This document shows, piece by piece, positions 43,721 to 56,249 of a stretch of 64,000 nucleotides of DNA; within the stretch, counting starts at the first letter, position 1; each line of letters begins with the position of its first letter. The notes beneath the pieces were generated by a model. That model made no database searches and was not told the DNA's origin. It saw only the letters and a program-made list of their open reading frames with translations. The DNA lies in contig NC_062247.1 in assembly GCF_905475465.1 (NCBI RefSeq), positions 4,712,001-4,776,000 on the forward strand, given 5' to 3'. Origin of the DNA: Pieris napi (taxonomy: Eukaryota > Arthropoda > Insecta > Lepidoptera > Pieridae). The position numbers were made by a program, and so were the translations under genes.

Positions 43721-43980
43721 AATTACATACGGTACCCTAAAGAAGATCGCTGACATCGCGGCACGTGTATGGTCAACGTGCCGGCTTCATGGAATTACTC
43801 TGCTGACACAGTGTTTACCGCGATTTAACATTTTAATAAAATAAAATATGTTTGCCACTCCGTATATATCTAGCATCGATAACGGATGTAATTTTGTAAT
43901 TTAATTATAAGTTTAAATATAATAAATACCTAACTAACTATTGGTTTTTTTTGGGAGTCCGGGCTGACGAAATCGTAATT
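43721..43980 (+). repeat. 3' LTR
   Basis: 260 bp, identical by eye to the 5' LTR over its full length. AATAAA at 43921-43926 would direct 3' processing. Confidence 0.95.
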
Positions 43981-43984
43981 AACT
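43981..43984. repeat. Target-site duplication AACT, right
   Basis: Matches 36466-36469. Confidence 0.9.
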
Positions 43985-45385
43985 TGTAAATAAAGTGCTT
44001 ATAAACAGAAGTGGTTTAAAGGAAATTTCAATGAAAAATAAATTCTTAAGCCAATATGATTCAACAATAAAAATAAAGCCCACACGTATAAAATACAAGC
44101 TTTTAAAACAGAAGCCATAAATGGTTCTGTTGTGAAATGCCTGTAAATTTTAAATTGCGAAATGAAACCTTAGCAACTCGTCTCAAGGAAACGTTTAAAA
44201 AAACTTTTAAATAACTTCACATTAAACTTAAAACTTCACTGTAAGGCACTTTAAGGCGAACTTTAAACGCAATAGGTTTATTTAACTTAAGGGTGACAAA
44301 GATATTTAATTTATACACATTATTTTTGTATCAGCATTACTGTGATTTGTTTTTTTGTTTTTTGTAGAACAAATTGTAGTACAAAATGTGCATGCAGGGT
44401 CTTTAGTTATTAAGTGCTGCAACTTTCAGATTCATAGGAGCCAACACACGAGAGTAACATTGTTGTCTATGTCTAGTCTTAGATGGCATGTTACATTTTC
44501 TTATCTGTGGCCACACTCGATTTGCGCGTTTGGCGCCAATTATAATTTCAACCACATACTATTTATATGTCTACTAACCCATCCTATCAAATAATTATTA
44601 AAACAAATATTAACTATATTAACTATATGTTTCCAGTATATTCGATAGATGTTCGTAACGTTTCAGTGACAAGTTTCCCCATTTTCACCGGCAGTTTCTA
44701 TCAAAAGTTGTTGAATTATTTCGTAGCCGATAATTTTAAATGTCAGGAGTTTTCAACTTTAGTGATTGCTCTTGATTCTGGAGACAATCTGTCAATTTGT
44801 TAATCATTACTTTACAAAGTTATTCTCGAATTTAACGAATCTTCTGTAACTAAAGTTTTCAAATAGGTAATAAGCATCACGTTAATATATAAAACAGTAC
44901 CTAAGGACTTTTTTTCTTTTTAGTTTCTGAATTTAACTAAGTACAGTGAAGAGCGATCGGTACAATACTATTTACAGTTAACTTTTATTTGAAATCGACA
45001 TAATATAAAAGTACCGTTGTTGAGCCCCATCGCTTAAAATGTAATATGCAATAATGCAGAATCACGTGGCTAATATGGTCGGCACGCAATAATAAAATAT
45101 AATTCGTATGATTATGACATCAGTAAAGCGTCATTTGAGAGCAGACGGTGCCATTAATGACAGCATTAATCCAATAATGGCTGACAAGCCTATAGCCAGC
45201 TTTCGTGCTCCATAAAACTGATATGAAAATTATTACATGTGTGATTTAGAAAGTTCTAGAACAAAATGAAAACAATATAGCATCGCCACTTTACACTATA
45301 ATTTTACGTCTGCCAATTCGACTTACACCAAACCTGGGGACACCCAAAAAATAATTTAACATAAATGATTGATGTTGTCCCTATA
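43985..45385. other. Non-coding DNA, nothing recognised
   Basis: AT-rich flank. The two 78-80 codon frames at 44355-44803 lack motifs and look like chance. Confidence 0.45.
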
Positions 45386-45389
45386 TCCT

Positions 45390-45520
45390 TATAACTAGGA
45401 TTGCCTGGAAGAGATCGCTTATTATTGATGATGTCGCCCGTTGCACTGTATTGTTTATTTAATTAAATATATTGTAAGTCGCTTTTATGCTGTGCAATGA
45501 AGTGTGAATAAATAAAAAAG
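45390..45520 (+). mobile_element. LINE 3' end fragment
   Basis: Carries gattgcctggaagagatcgc then a gatgtcgcccgttgcac segment and a tgtgcaatgaagtgtgaata end, a very common lepidopteran LINE 3' terminus. Non-coding. Confidence 0.6.
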
Positions 45521-45524
45521 AAAT

Positions 45525-46420
45525 AAATTAGGTCAGCTTTACATTACTTTATACCTTAGACTGGGAGTAGTATTAGAATTAGCAACCAAAATTCGGCTAT
45601 TTATGGCTTACAATACATATGTGTAAGTATATTAAAAGCATATGTAAATAGTAGAATATAGAATAATTTAAGTCGAATCGTTATATAAATCACTCTAAAT
45701 AAAATAAAACTTTACATTTTGTTTATATAAAAATCAAAAACTGTTTTATGCATTTGTCAGTAACTGTATTGCTCCAGTATCTGGTTTCTAACACCTGGAT
45801 GTAACTTGTGTGGGGACTACCGTGTGTATTAGATACCATATAATTTTGTAATTTTTATGATAAATAAATATACACTTTTAATATATCTGTGGGCTATTTG
45901 CAATTTACATTTCCGCTCATATTCACAGTTTTACCAGTGTAGCCTATCAAACTATTGATTATAAACAAAAAATGCATTATAACTATCATTTATTTGTCAA
46001 TGTAGAGGATATAGGGAATATGTCCCATTGTTTTCTCTTGTCGTCCGTCGCCGTCCCTTGGGACTTGGTGTATTTAATGTACAGTATATATTGCGTATGT
46101 GTTATAATTAACCAATGTATGACTTAACTCTCTTGGGGTTGAAAAGCACATCCATCAGATAAATACACTCACATTTGCATTTAAAATTAACGATATTTTA
46201 CTGTATTCGTGCTCAAAATTATTAATGAAATAAGAATAAATAGTATTTTCAGTACTGTAATGTAGTGTGATTGAATTTAGGTAATACCCACTAATAAAAA
46301 TAACACAAAACAGGAGAAAATTAAAATTAAGTAAATGAAGACAATGGACGTAAATGGGTAGTTTTACTGCTAAAAGCAGTTTCTTCCAGACAACACAAAC
46401 ATAAACAATATGTAATTATA
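45525..46420. other. AT-rich non-coding DNA
   Basis: Nothing recognised. Confidence 0.5.
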
Positions 46421-46423
46421 TGA

Positions 46424-46613
46424 AGTAGTACTAGTTAAAAGAAGGTAATCGACTGACCTTCAACATGGTTTGTATGACAATCAATTGGTAATTTAGCTAA
46501 TCCTAGGTAATAGTGAAAAATGCAATAACTATACTAACCTCTTAACCCGCTCGACGAACGCCTTATCGCCTGGAGGCATTGGGATCGACTACCTTCTTTT
46601 AACTAGTACTACT
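46424..46613. mobile_element. MITE with 29-bp inverted repeats
   Basis: agtagtactagttaaaagaa then ggtaatcga (46424-46452) is mirrored with one mismatch at 46585-46613. The 190-bp element has no ORF. Duplication not clear. Confidence 0.7.
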
Positions 46614-46943
46614 ACATTAAATTTATTTTTATGTGTAGCATAGTTTATAACTCAAAAGGCGTTATGCCAGATAGAAGACTGAGTCAAGAGGTAACTTAAA
46701 TATCCGCCAGTTTTTAGTTATTCATTCATATTAAGTAAAATTTAATTGGTCAAAAATATTGATTCACCAAGCATGATATTAACATAAGGCAAGCATCAAT
46801 GTTCAACACCTGACCTGACATTATTTAAAGCGTAATTTTCACCTACTCAACATTTTAACAAAAGGATGTATTGACATTATGAAACATCAAATTCTTAACA
46901 AATAAATAGCTTTACAATAGACACGTTTTATTTGCAATCCTGT

Positions 46944-46989
46944 AAACCAGAGCTAATATATATAATATATATGATATTAGCTCTGGTTT
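46944..46989. repeat. Short palindrome
   Basis: aaaccagagctaatat and its perfect mirror atattagctctggttt enclose 14 AT bases. Could be a small hairpin or MITE relic. Confidence 0.7.
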
Positions 46990-48485
46990 TATATTATATA
47001 CATACACATAACCATGATAATTAACTCCGACTTCCATAGTACTTATAATATACAGCATGAATATAAGTACAATATAGTATTATATAACTCATATTATACT
47101 TAGCCCACATTTTATAAGAAAGGGTTTTATAATATTACTTAAGGGCATCTTTTATTGTAGTTACCGAGAAACTTCGATCAAGGAAAACGAACAATAACAA
47201 AGCCTTATTTGTATATCGCCGTAATTTATTGTAAGAGGGAATCGCGTACATTAATATAACTCTAGGAAAAACGGAATTGAACTCATAAAAGGGAAAAGGA
47301 ATAGTATATTATGGAAACCGTGACGTTATGATATTAAGGTTTTGGCATGGAGAAGGTTCGATATTAGATTTATACAATAAATGCAATTTATCAATTTTAT
47401 ATCTTTAATATATAACTATATATAACACAGAGCCAACAATTAATACAAGGAAGTTTTATTACAGTATAGAGAATGGAATATTACAACAAAATTCAATGGG
47501 AAGAATTATTATATCAAAAATTGTTAATTCAGTCAGAAACTATTCTGACTTGAATGTAGTTTACAATACGAATAAATTACGGAACTGAATCATGGCTTAT
47601 ACGATTTATAATATGTAATATAAATAATATATATCTTTATCAATAGATATTAACTTTAAAATGAATTCAGTTATAATGGATCGTACATCAAAGCGACTTG
47701 TACTATAATTACAAGTCTAAGGGATAGAGACGTATCTTCAATTCAGGATTGATTGTAACATTCACAAAGAATGATGGCAAATACGACCTCATCGGAAAAT
47801 CAATTCGAAATGGCAGGTCAGCCGGCAATTGAGAGCGGTGACAATGTGGCGTGGTGGATTAGCGGGCGGAGCTGGTCAATCTTTTGTTGTTTTGTGAAGC
47901 TAAGTAGGGCGACCACTTACTTAATGTTCGGAAGCATTTGATGCCTATACAATTTTGTAAATAACATTTACTCCACTATCACAATAAAATATTTTAATAA
48001 TATACGTCATCTGCAAATTCTCAAATGAATATTGCTAACATTTGGTGAATTCCTTAAATTTCATAAGCTATATTCGAATGTAAAATCCACATTTGATGTA
48101 TTAATATATTAACATATTAACTAACTAAATCTTTTTTTACAGTAAAACAGAAAATACGAGGACACTTTCCTGTATCCGGTTTTGATAATTTCCATGTTGC
48201 GTTATGCCATTATTTATTTCCGTAAGAGGAAAGTAATTGATAATATCTGTTTTGCCAAGTCAAGGTCTACTAGGTATAGTTTCCATATGCAGGGGATAGT
48301 CTGTGGTCGTAATTTAGTCAGAACGTGTGCCACAGATTACCTATAATTGTATTAAGCTTGCCCACTGTCGGATATCAGATGTCAATGATATTACAAAAAT
48401 CAATAATACCGTAATTGGATATCTACCAAAGACCGCTAAGACGCCTTAGTTTTGAGTATCTTCATAGTTAAACTGTAGTTATAAA
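46990..48485. other. AT-rich non-coding DNA
   Basis: No gene or repeat family recognised. 47830-47950 is GC-richer. Confidence 0.45.
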
Positions 48486-48898
48486 TCTATATATATAAAA
48501 ATGAAACCCGTTTTCCGTTGTCACGACATAACATGAAAACGGCTTGACCGATTTGGCCAATTCTTTTTTTATAATATTCTTTGAAGTACGAGAATGGTTC
48601 TTATGGAGAGAAAAATTAAAAAAAAATAGTGAAAAAGTCTAAAAACAACACTTTTCTATATTCCCATACATAATATTCGTAATAATACTTAAAAGTCAAT
48701 TTGAACTTTAATACCATATCATAAAGTTCAAGTGTTAGTGGAGAGGTTCCGGGAAGGTAAATTTTTATTTTTTGTTGTCTTATCAACTTTCTTTTTTTAT
48801 CTTACTAGCTAGACCGGTGTCCCGAATAGCAGAATAAGTATTTAAAAAAAATAAAGAATCGACTGTTAGACGGTACGATGTTCGCCAGGCCAGCTAGT
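48486..48898 (+). mobile_element. Helitron-like non-autonomous repeat, second copy
   Basis: Starts TCTATATATATAAAAATGAA and ends GGCCAGCTAGT. It is the same repeat as 6742-7175, in the opposite direction. 413 bp, no ORF. Confidence 0.6.
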
Positions 48899-49461
48899 AT
48901 ATTATAAAAATATTCATAAACAATTTTTTATCATAATCCATTGTCTTAAATATTTTCAATTTAAAATGACATTCTAAAATTAAACTTCAATTAAACGGTC
49001 ATAAATTACGGCGAAAGTAAAAAGGGTTTCGAAAAGATTTATCTTCCCATAAAAATTGGGAAGGTCTTTGGCTAGATTAATGGCGTCGTCACGTGGACGC
49101 ACCCCTTTCCTTAAAAGCCTACTGACGCCAATTAAGAAGTTTCTAACTTAATATAGATTTTACTTTCTTAGAAAGTTTGGTGATTAGCCCAAAAGCTCAT
49201 TAAATGTTCATTCTATTTTGCTCGAAAAGGTAATATGTGTTTTGTAAAGAGTAATTAATTCTCATGTTACTCAATTTAGTTTTATAATATAGAAACATGT
49301 CTGTAGCCTACAATTATGGAATTTTGTAATATGAGGTACCCTCATATTGCATATCATTCATGCCTATTACGTAGAGAACATAAACAATACGAATTTCCTA
49401 TTTATTTTTCTTTTTGTTCAACTCTGCTTATTTTATAACATAATTATTGGCATGTATCCCC
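48899..49461. other. Non-coding spacer
   Basis: No gene or repeat recognised. Confidence 0.45.
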
Positions 49462-49464
49462 TTA

Positions 49465-49755
49465 GGGAGCGTTCAAGTATTACGTAACGAATTTTGGGAG
49501 GGGGGTTGTCCTTTTGTAAAACGTTACGATGCGGGGCGGGGATTGAATTACGCGTTATTGTTGATATTATTTTTTACTTACACCACATAATAGTAACTAA
49601 AGAGTCACTAGGTGGTCACGAAACGTTTTACTAGACTTGGGTACAGTACTGTACTTGGGTACTGAAAAACGTTACGGCGAGTTCATGGGGGGGGGGGGGG
49701 GGGTCAATAATCTCCAAAAATTGCGTTACGTAACTAACGTTACTTGAACGCTCCC
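49465..49755. mobile_element. MITE with TTA duplication and a G17 run
   Basis: Ends GGGAGCGTTCAAGTA and TACTTGAACGCTCCC with further matching acgtaacg blocks inside. TTA flanks both sides (49462-49464, 49756-49758). The interior has a ggtacagtactgtacttgg palindrome and 17 consecutive G at 49687-49703. Confidence 0.78.
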
Positions 49756-49759
49756 TTAT

Positions 49760-50645
49760 ACACTCTAAGTCATTTTAAATACGTAAGTGAAAATTATAAC
49801 TTAGTAAGCTATCTTTACTGTATGCGATGCATAGCTAAACCTATTTAGATTTTCCATGCATAGACGTTGGAGCTTACAAGCTTCAATGAGCTTACAATAA
49901 TTAATTTGCTTTAAAATTCACGTTAGGAACTTTGTTAGTAAGTAAAATCTAAAGTAAGAAAAATCTTTCTTTAAAATAAAATTTATCAAAAACCTCTAAA
50001 AGAGTAGTTGTTGTAGCGCAACTAGACTATTTATTATTAATATCAAATAAGACGTAGGAAACTTTGCAGTCGCCACACTTGTCAGGCAGTTATAAAACCA
50101 ACATGTTTGTTTCATATAAGATGCGATGTATCTCTCAAAGCGTTCCGACGATTGATAGAGTGTGTCAATGTATCAACGTCGTCCGTTGCTTGACAAACAA
50201 CGTCGTCTGCGGACATGGTTTTATTGGCCTTTCGTTTTATTACCAATAGGTCCACGAATTTAATAATGTCTCAAGTGGTAAGATCAGAGTGCCCTTATCC
50301 TTTTGAAGCATATGAGTATTATACACATTAACCGTTATAATCTTTGTTTTCGTTATTTTTCTGACTTTGGGTATTTTCTGAAAACTAACTGTTTTCGATT
50401 CGAAATTAAAAGAGTTTATGATATGAATTTTTATGAATTTTAAGCAGTTGAATACTAAAATAACGACAGAAGTGAGAGCCATATCAGTTGACGTCCTGCC
50501 GCGTGTCTCTGGAAATTCGCTAGTCCGCTTTGAAGAGTGCATTCACCGTGATGGAAGACAAATTGACGGTGTAATATTCCGTACATAAAATCCGCACCAA
50601 TTCATTCCAATTTATTGCAATTATAATATTGCAAATACTATTGGA
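49760..50645. other. Non-coding DNA
   Basis: Nothing recognised. Short frames on both strands lack motifs. Confidence 0.45.
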
Positions 50646-50650
50646 TTTTG

Positions 50651-50979
50651 ACGTGATAACGTCTTTAAAATCGTTTTAGTCGGGTGACATGTTCAGAAAC
50701 TTGTGTCACACCAAAACCTCACGAGCGCGATCGCAGGTATAACGAGAGAGAGACGGACCGATCTCCCGTCTCATCTCGAGCGCTGCCAGTCATTCCGTGA
50801 ATGTATGAAGAAAAATGTATATCATAGTCGAATAAGTAAACTTGTCATTTTACACCCGAAATTAATCATCAAAAGTGTGAATAAAACGATAGATGTAATT
50901 TAAAATTTGAAAAAAATTGTTATCTTCATTAATTCCTTACTTCCCAAAAACTTATATCACCAATAAGACGTTATCACGT
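50651..50979. mobile_element. MITE with 15-bp inverted repeats
   Basis: acgtgataacgtctt (50651-50665) is exactly mirrored at 50965-50979. The left end matches a fragment at 22720-22846. The GC-richer interior (cgagagagagacggaccgat) has no ORF with motifs. Confidence 0.65.
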
Positions 50980-50984
50980 AAACA

Positions 50985-51635
50985 TCTCGATCGTAAACCT
51001 ACTTTACAAACAACCAATATTTTTTTAATATAAATATTCAAAGTTTAAAATCGCCGCTGACACCCTTTATATATTTTTTAAGAATATATTATATCTATGT
51101 CCCAAAGAGGGTTTACTCGTAATACAAATTCTATGGATGGTTTATTTTGTCGCGTCGAGTCTTTCAATCTCCTAAATAACAAGTTGAAACAAGAAATATC
51201 AATTTATCGATGTTATTTGTTTTAAACAATACAATATGATGTTCCTCATAACATGGTCAGTCAATGTAATGTATTATAATAAAAATAAGGCCTAATTGAA
51301 GACATGAAAACTTGATAACTAGAGTTATATCCGAAATAGCATAGGACATTATATCCACAGATTACAATGATGCAGCTATTATATGCGCATACAATGCATC
51401 TGATTACTACTGTTTACATGAATGGGAATCGGTCATTAGAGTTAATAGGCTTTAACATGTGTATATAATCTTTACATTGCCTAAAAGGTTTTTATTTACT
51501 TCAAATGGTAAATCCAATGAATGATTGAAACACATTATCTTTTCATTAAATCATTAATGCTGCCTATTTATATTATTTTTGATTGTGAGGTATTTTGTTT
51601 ATCAATTTAAAACAATTAAATTTTATTACTTGACT
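50985..51635. other. AT-rich non-coding DNA
   Basis: Nothing recognised. Confidence 0.5.
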
Positions 51636-51639
51636 TAAA

Positions 51640-51880
51640 GTCCTCCGTCCTCTTAGTGGGGCATCCAGCGTAGAAAACCAGCCTGATCGGTTCTGGACGG
51701 CTCTCTTAGTTTCACACCACGTCATACCAGCTTCCTTCGCCTCTGCAATTATGCTTCGTTGCCAGGTCTATTTTGGGCGGCCACGTTTCCTTTTGCCTTG
51801 AGGATTCCAGTCGAGGGCTTGCTTAGCAATGTGACTTGGACCCCTGCGGAGCGTGGCTCACCCATTTCCACTTTATAGAC
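51640..51880 (-). mobile_element. LINE ORF2 C-terminus, decayed
   Basis: The minus strand reads ALDWNPQGKRKRGRPK, a stop, then TWQRSIIAEAKEAGMTW and NRSGWFSTLDA. This GKRxRGRPxxTWRR arrangement is the usual C-terminus of RTE- and CR1-like ORF2 proteins. A stop splits the motif, so it is dead. Confidence 0.75.
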
Positions 51881-51889
51881 CTGTCAATT

Positions 51890-53310
51890 GGCACCTATTG
51901 TATAGCTCCCATAGCTGATAATTATAGATTTTCTCGGGCCAGAATATTCCAAAGTTTTGATGAAGGCAGTGGTTCACGAAGACCTGCAGTTGTTGTGTGG
52001 TCCTCTTTGTAACTAAAAGTAGTTACAAATTTTATTAGAAGTAACGCAATACCGATAATCTTAAAAAAGCTAATAGCTAAATAAGAAAACAATACAAAGA
52101 AATAACTCCGACCCATAATCACAAAATAAGCAATGTGCTATTATTATACATAATTCATTAGTTTTTAAGTCACATATGAGTTTGCACATATTGTTTTTTC
52201 ATACACCAATATCCTGTGAAGTAACATACTTCAAAATGCACTAAAAGCGTAAAATAATAATAAATCACGTTTTAAATTTAAACATGGAAATCTTCTTATT
52301 TGTTGATTGCCATTGAGATTATTATAAATTACGTATTAATCGATCTATTTGAAGATTTGAATCTAAAACCATTTAAATCATTGATATAGGTTGATAAATA
52401 ATGGAGTTAAATATCACATATCAATGAACAAAAGAGATTTCACTTAATATTTTAAAACAGCAAAATTTTATCTATACACCATAACAGAAGATGTTATGCG
52501 TACACAAAAATAAAGACACCCTTGCGTGGAAGGGTGACGTGTCAACTTTAGATTCCATTATATATGCGTAATTACACTGATAATAAGAAAGGATGGAACG
52601 TTTATGGAGAAGATTTTATTAAAATATACCTGCTATTTGATTTATGAAGAGGCAGTGAATGGCAATTTCCTTTGCGGAAGTGTTGCTTGGCAACGCGCGG
52701 TATGTCGCTTGATCTTCACCTCGGCATTAAAATGATATTTTAGACGGGCTAAAATTAATTTTACATTAAGGAACACTTTAGCAAAATTGTGGTAAGGAAA
52801 ATTTACATCAAAGATTTTTAAAATTTCCAATGATTAATATTATTTTTAAAATATCTTGTCATCAGTTTTCTTGTATTTTTTTACTACAGTATAATAGACG
52901 CTTTTTAGACTGTTCTTGAGTCTCTTAAAGTCAATGCAATGTAAATCAACTTACATAATTGTATAAATTAGCCTTAATTACGCTCACTTTCTTTCCGTAT
53001 AAATTCATTCCATAGAATAAATAAATTAAGTAAAAGAAGGAAAATGTCCATTCACCAAAGATAACATTAAAAAAACACGAAGCACTTAGTACATTTATAT
53101 TTTAAATAACTGTACTAAGTGCTGAGCACTGACAAAATAAAAACTAAAAGAACTAGGGAATATTTTACAAATACGTACTATGTACACCCCACTTAAAAGG
53201 TTTTACCTGACCAATACACATATTCGTCTCTTTCTCACCATTTGCGTTTACGCTTTGTCAAAAAGGGACCAGTGCTTTAGATAAAACTATAATACTGATG
53301 TTTTATGAAT
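51890..53310. other. Non-coding DNA
   Basis: No gene recognised. A gtactaagtgct / agcacttagtac dyad lies at about 53082-53122. Confidence 0.45.
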
Positions 53311-53319
53311 GGCATAGAT

Positions 53320-53615
53320 ATTCATTCGCGTACTGAGAGCATTGGGATTTCAGGGTGCGATTCTCATCCCTGATACGTAGGTTCGAACTCCGGCTGAGCA
53401 CTAAAATTTCTGTTTAAGTGCGCATTAGCACTCGCTTCCACGGTGAAGGTAAACATCGTGAGGAAACCGGCATGTCTTAGACCCAAAAGTCAACGACGTT
53501 TAACAGAAGGTTGATCACCTATGCCTATTAGAAAAAAACAAATGATCACGAATCAGATACACAAATTTGAGGTCCAGACCTAAAAGATTTTTGCGATAAT
53601 GTGTTCTTACTAAAT
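53320..53615 (+). mobile_element. tRNA-derived SINE, diverged
   Basis: Degenerate A-box region, B-box-like ggttcgaactc near 53382, then acggtgaaggtaaacatcgt (53441), gaggaaaccggcatgtctta, an AT-rich middle and acaaatgatcacgaatcaga with the caaatttgaggtccagacct tail. Same family as 13258-13561 but older. Confidence 0.75.
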
Positions 53616-53629
53616 ATTCTATAGATATG

Positions 53630-55080
53630 ATACTAGGGATTAGAGCAAGTACACGTCTCTATAGGTTTATATTTCATACATTTTTCAGTCTGGCTTCAGT
53701 ACTAAGCTCTCAGAGGCTGAGAAACTTGCTGGATATTGACGCAAGTGAGTAGTGAGTACACATCGTGCAGCTCTGAAATCCCATTACAGAACATAATCTC
53801 AACGTTCGGTCCGACGTATTATAACTTCGCTGAACACATAACTTAAACTACACTTGTGCAATCGCGATACGCCCATGTATTAGATTGAGAAATTTAATGT
53901 CGCTATGAGAAGTATCATTGAAAATGATAGGAAAATGTATTAGTTACTCGAAAAATATCGAATAAACCATTTTACTTTAATGATTAGTTTATATATGAAA
54001 TTAAACTTTCTACACATATTTTATTTGGTTAAACCAAAAGCTAAACGTGATCACAGATAATACCTACTATCTGATGAGGTAACATTTTGAAAAGGGAGGA
54101 AAATGGGTTTAATTTTTCTAACAACGCTTTTAAGTAAAGCTACTAACTCAGCACTTGTGTTGTCAAATGCTAATTTTGAATAAATCTACATATTATTTTA
54201 CTAACCTGGTTTTTTAGTGTCTGTACATTCAGTTAATTTATATTTTTACTACAATAAATGAAAAAACAAACTTAATTACTGCATTAAATCGTTTTATACT
54301 ATGTAATAATAATTATAATATTTATACTATCTTACATACGACCTTAAACAAATTACTTAAAACATCAAACATCTTACATTCGCCTCTGTGTCTTCTCAAA
54401 CCGGTCGTAAGTATATCGTAGGTATAAAATGGGTGTAGCACTGAGGGAACCGTTAAGTGCAACCATATGTGGATATGTTGACTGCTGGAGGACAGATCGT
54501 GAGATCCACTTTAACAGCATGCCTCCGGGACGTGTAATACTTTCGCAGATTTTAAGAAATGTTGGAAGCAGCCCATGCAGTCTGATCGACCCTCAGAACA
54601 TTTAGTGCCAAGGAAATTGTCTATTGCTCTTATTTATTTATTACCTCTAAGCCTCTTCACAGGATGTGTTCTGCCTTGGATTCTGCCACTAACATTGACC
54701 CTTTTTCGCACCCCTCTACTGCTTCATTTAGGAATAAGTTAAAACACTTAATGTCTTAAGCCTTGTATCTTCCTTGTTTTTTTTATAGCTGCTAGTTTGT
54801 TTGTCGTTCTCCTAATTTATAAATGTTGTGCTGTCATGTTTTGTCTTGTTTTACTTTGTATTGTATTTTTTATCAGTGAAACTTTTTGTGGATATGTCCA
54901 ATGTGTTTATTTTATGTTTTACTCTTATTTTATTTATTGTATAGAGATGTATCTGTTTAGTTTCCTTTATAAATAAATAAATAAACAACATACAGAAATA
55001 CATACATTATCCTTACAGACTATACCAATACGATAACGTCTATAAAAATAAAATATAATAAAGTATATTAAACACATAAT
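53630..55080. other. Non-coding DNA with a possible LINE tail
   Basis: 54640-54985 has LINE-like features on the plus strand (cttcacaggatgtgttctgc; an (AATA)n end at about 54970) but no clear frame. Nothing else recognised. Confidence 0.4.
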
Positions 55081-55084
55081 ATAC

Positions 55085-55830
55085 ACAATATCGCTGGTGT
55101 GAATTCACTCTGCGAACATATAAACATGTCGATAGTGTCGGAGACAGCATTCAGTAGGCGCAACGTCTTTGATAACGGGGATCTGTGCAACACTGGTTTT
55201 GGGTCTTGGTATCCCAAATAACCTAGGCCTTCGTCGTCGCACATATCCCATAGGTACAAAGAAACCCAGTTCTTGGAGTACACTTGGGTTGCACACTACC
55301 CCCTCAAGACTTTCAGTACATAGCACCCGACTGTAAGTCCCGTCTGGTTTCCAATTAATTGTACCCCACCATCCCTAAGACAAATAATGTTGGGTACATT
55401 AAAGGATAGTGGGGATAGACGCCTATATCGTGTAAATTTATTCTGTATGCGCTCCAACATAAGGCAGTATTTAGCTTCATGTGGAGCCATGAGCCATTCT
55501 GGAAAAATAACATATTCTGTATCACACGTATTTGGCGGTAAATACATCGCACAACATTTATCATTTAAGTGAACTGAAGTGCAAACTAATTCAAACGAAC
55601 ACTGATCGACGTTGATATCATTCGGTTCTTTCACACGCAACTGCAACGCGTGGCCACTAGAAACACGCCACCTTGTTTTCTTTCATCCGCCCGGTGGCAT
55701 CTTAGGATTTGATACGGGCGGGCAAAATTTCCGCATCTTAAATAGAATCGTTACATCCTGTTTGTGTTATAGCCACTACATCGACGTTCAATGCTTCAAT
55801 ATCCCTTATAACTTTATTTAACTTGGTACG
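55085..55830 (-). mobile_element. LINE with internal deletion: endonuclease piece joined to C-terminus
   Basis: On the minus strand, about 55700-55520 carries an endonuclease-like segment (SFELVCTSVHLNDKCCAMYLPP). It passes at about 55500 into C-terminal LINE sequence: MLERIQNKFTRYRRL, then in another frame LGFFVPMGYVRRRRPRLFGI and a PRPKTSVAQIPVIK segment. The whole reverse transcriptase in between is missing. Frames shift several times. Confidence 0.6.
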
Positions 55831-55898
55831 CAAGCATTTTGATAATAAAGAGAAGAGTTATACTCTATTTTATTTTTTGGCTTCCGAACCATTGACTT

Positions 55899-56143
55899 CA
55901 GCCCTGTGATTCTGTAATTCACTTCACGAACTCACACAGCGGTTTTCGCATCGGCGGTCGCTCTCAAATCAGTCGTGAAGCAGTCATTTTATGATTTGGC
56001 ATTCTGAAAAGGTGGGAGCTTGTACTTTATTGTTTATCAGAATGCCAAATCATAAAATGACTGCGTCACGACTGATTTGAGAGAGACCGCCGATGCGAAA
56101 ACCGCTGTGAGAGTTCGTGAAGTGAGTTACAGAATCGCAGGGC
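55899..56143. mobile_element. Foldback element, copy 2 (hairpin)
   Basis: Arms of about 107 bp (cagccctgtgattctgtaat ... ttatgatttggcattctga and the mirror) with a loop of about 30 bp (aaaggtgggagcttgtactt). The same loop sequence occurs next to the right arm of copy 1. Confidence 0.85.
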
Positions 56144-56249
56144 AGGTGGATATAACTTTTCATACACCGATCCCGATACCGTTACAATAAAGAAGACATA
56201 TTCCTTTCCTTTTACGAGCCCTTGGAGTTGACACCAATCCTGAAAATAA

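Larger units (their letters stand above)
36470..43980 (+). mobile_element. Complete errantivirus-type Ty3/Gypsy endogenous retrovirus
   Basis: A 7,511-bp provirus with AACT duplications, two 260-bp LTRs that I read as identical, a tRNA-Ser primer-binding site, gag, pol (protease, RT, RNase H, integrase in the Ty3/Gypsy order), env and a purine tract. LTRs start AATTAC and end GTAATT. These features and the env gene place it with insect errantiviruses such as 17.6, 297 and lepidopteran TED. All three frames are open, with no stop or shift apart from the programmed gag-pol overlap. Identical LTRs mean little time has passed since integration. Whether it is expressed or infectious cannot be seen from sequence. 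Confidence 0.95.

Noticed and set aside
47830..47960. A GC-richer stretch with gaagctaagtagggcgacc, reminiscent of 5S rRNA
   Set aside because: Only about a dozen bases resemble 5S and the rest of the gene is absent.
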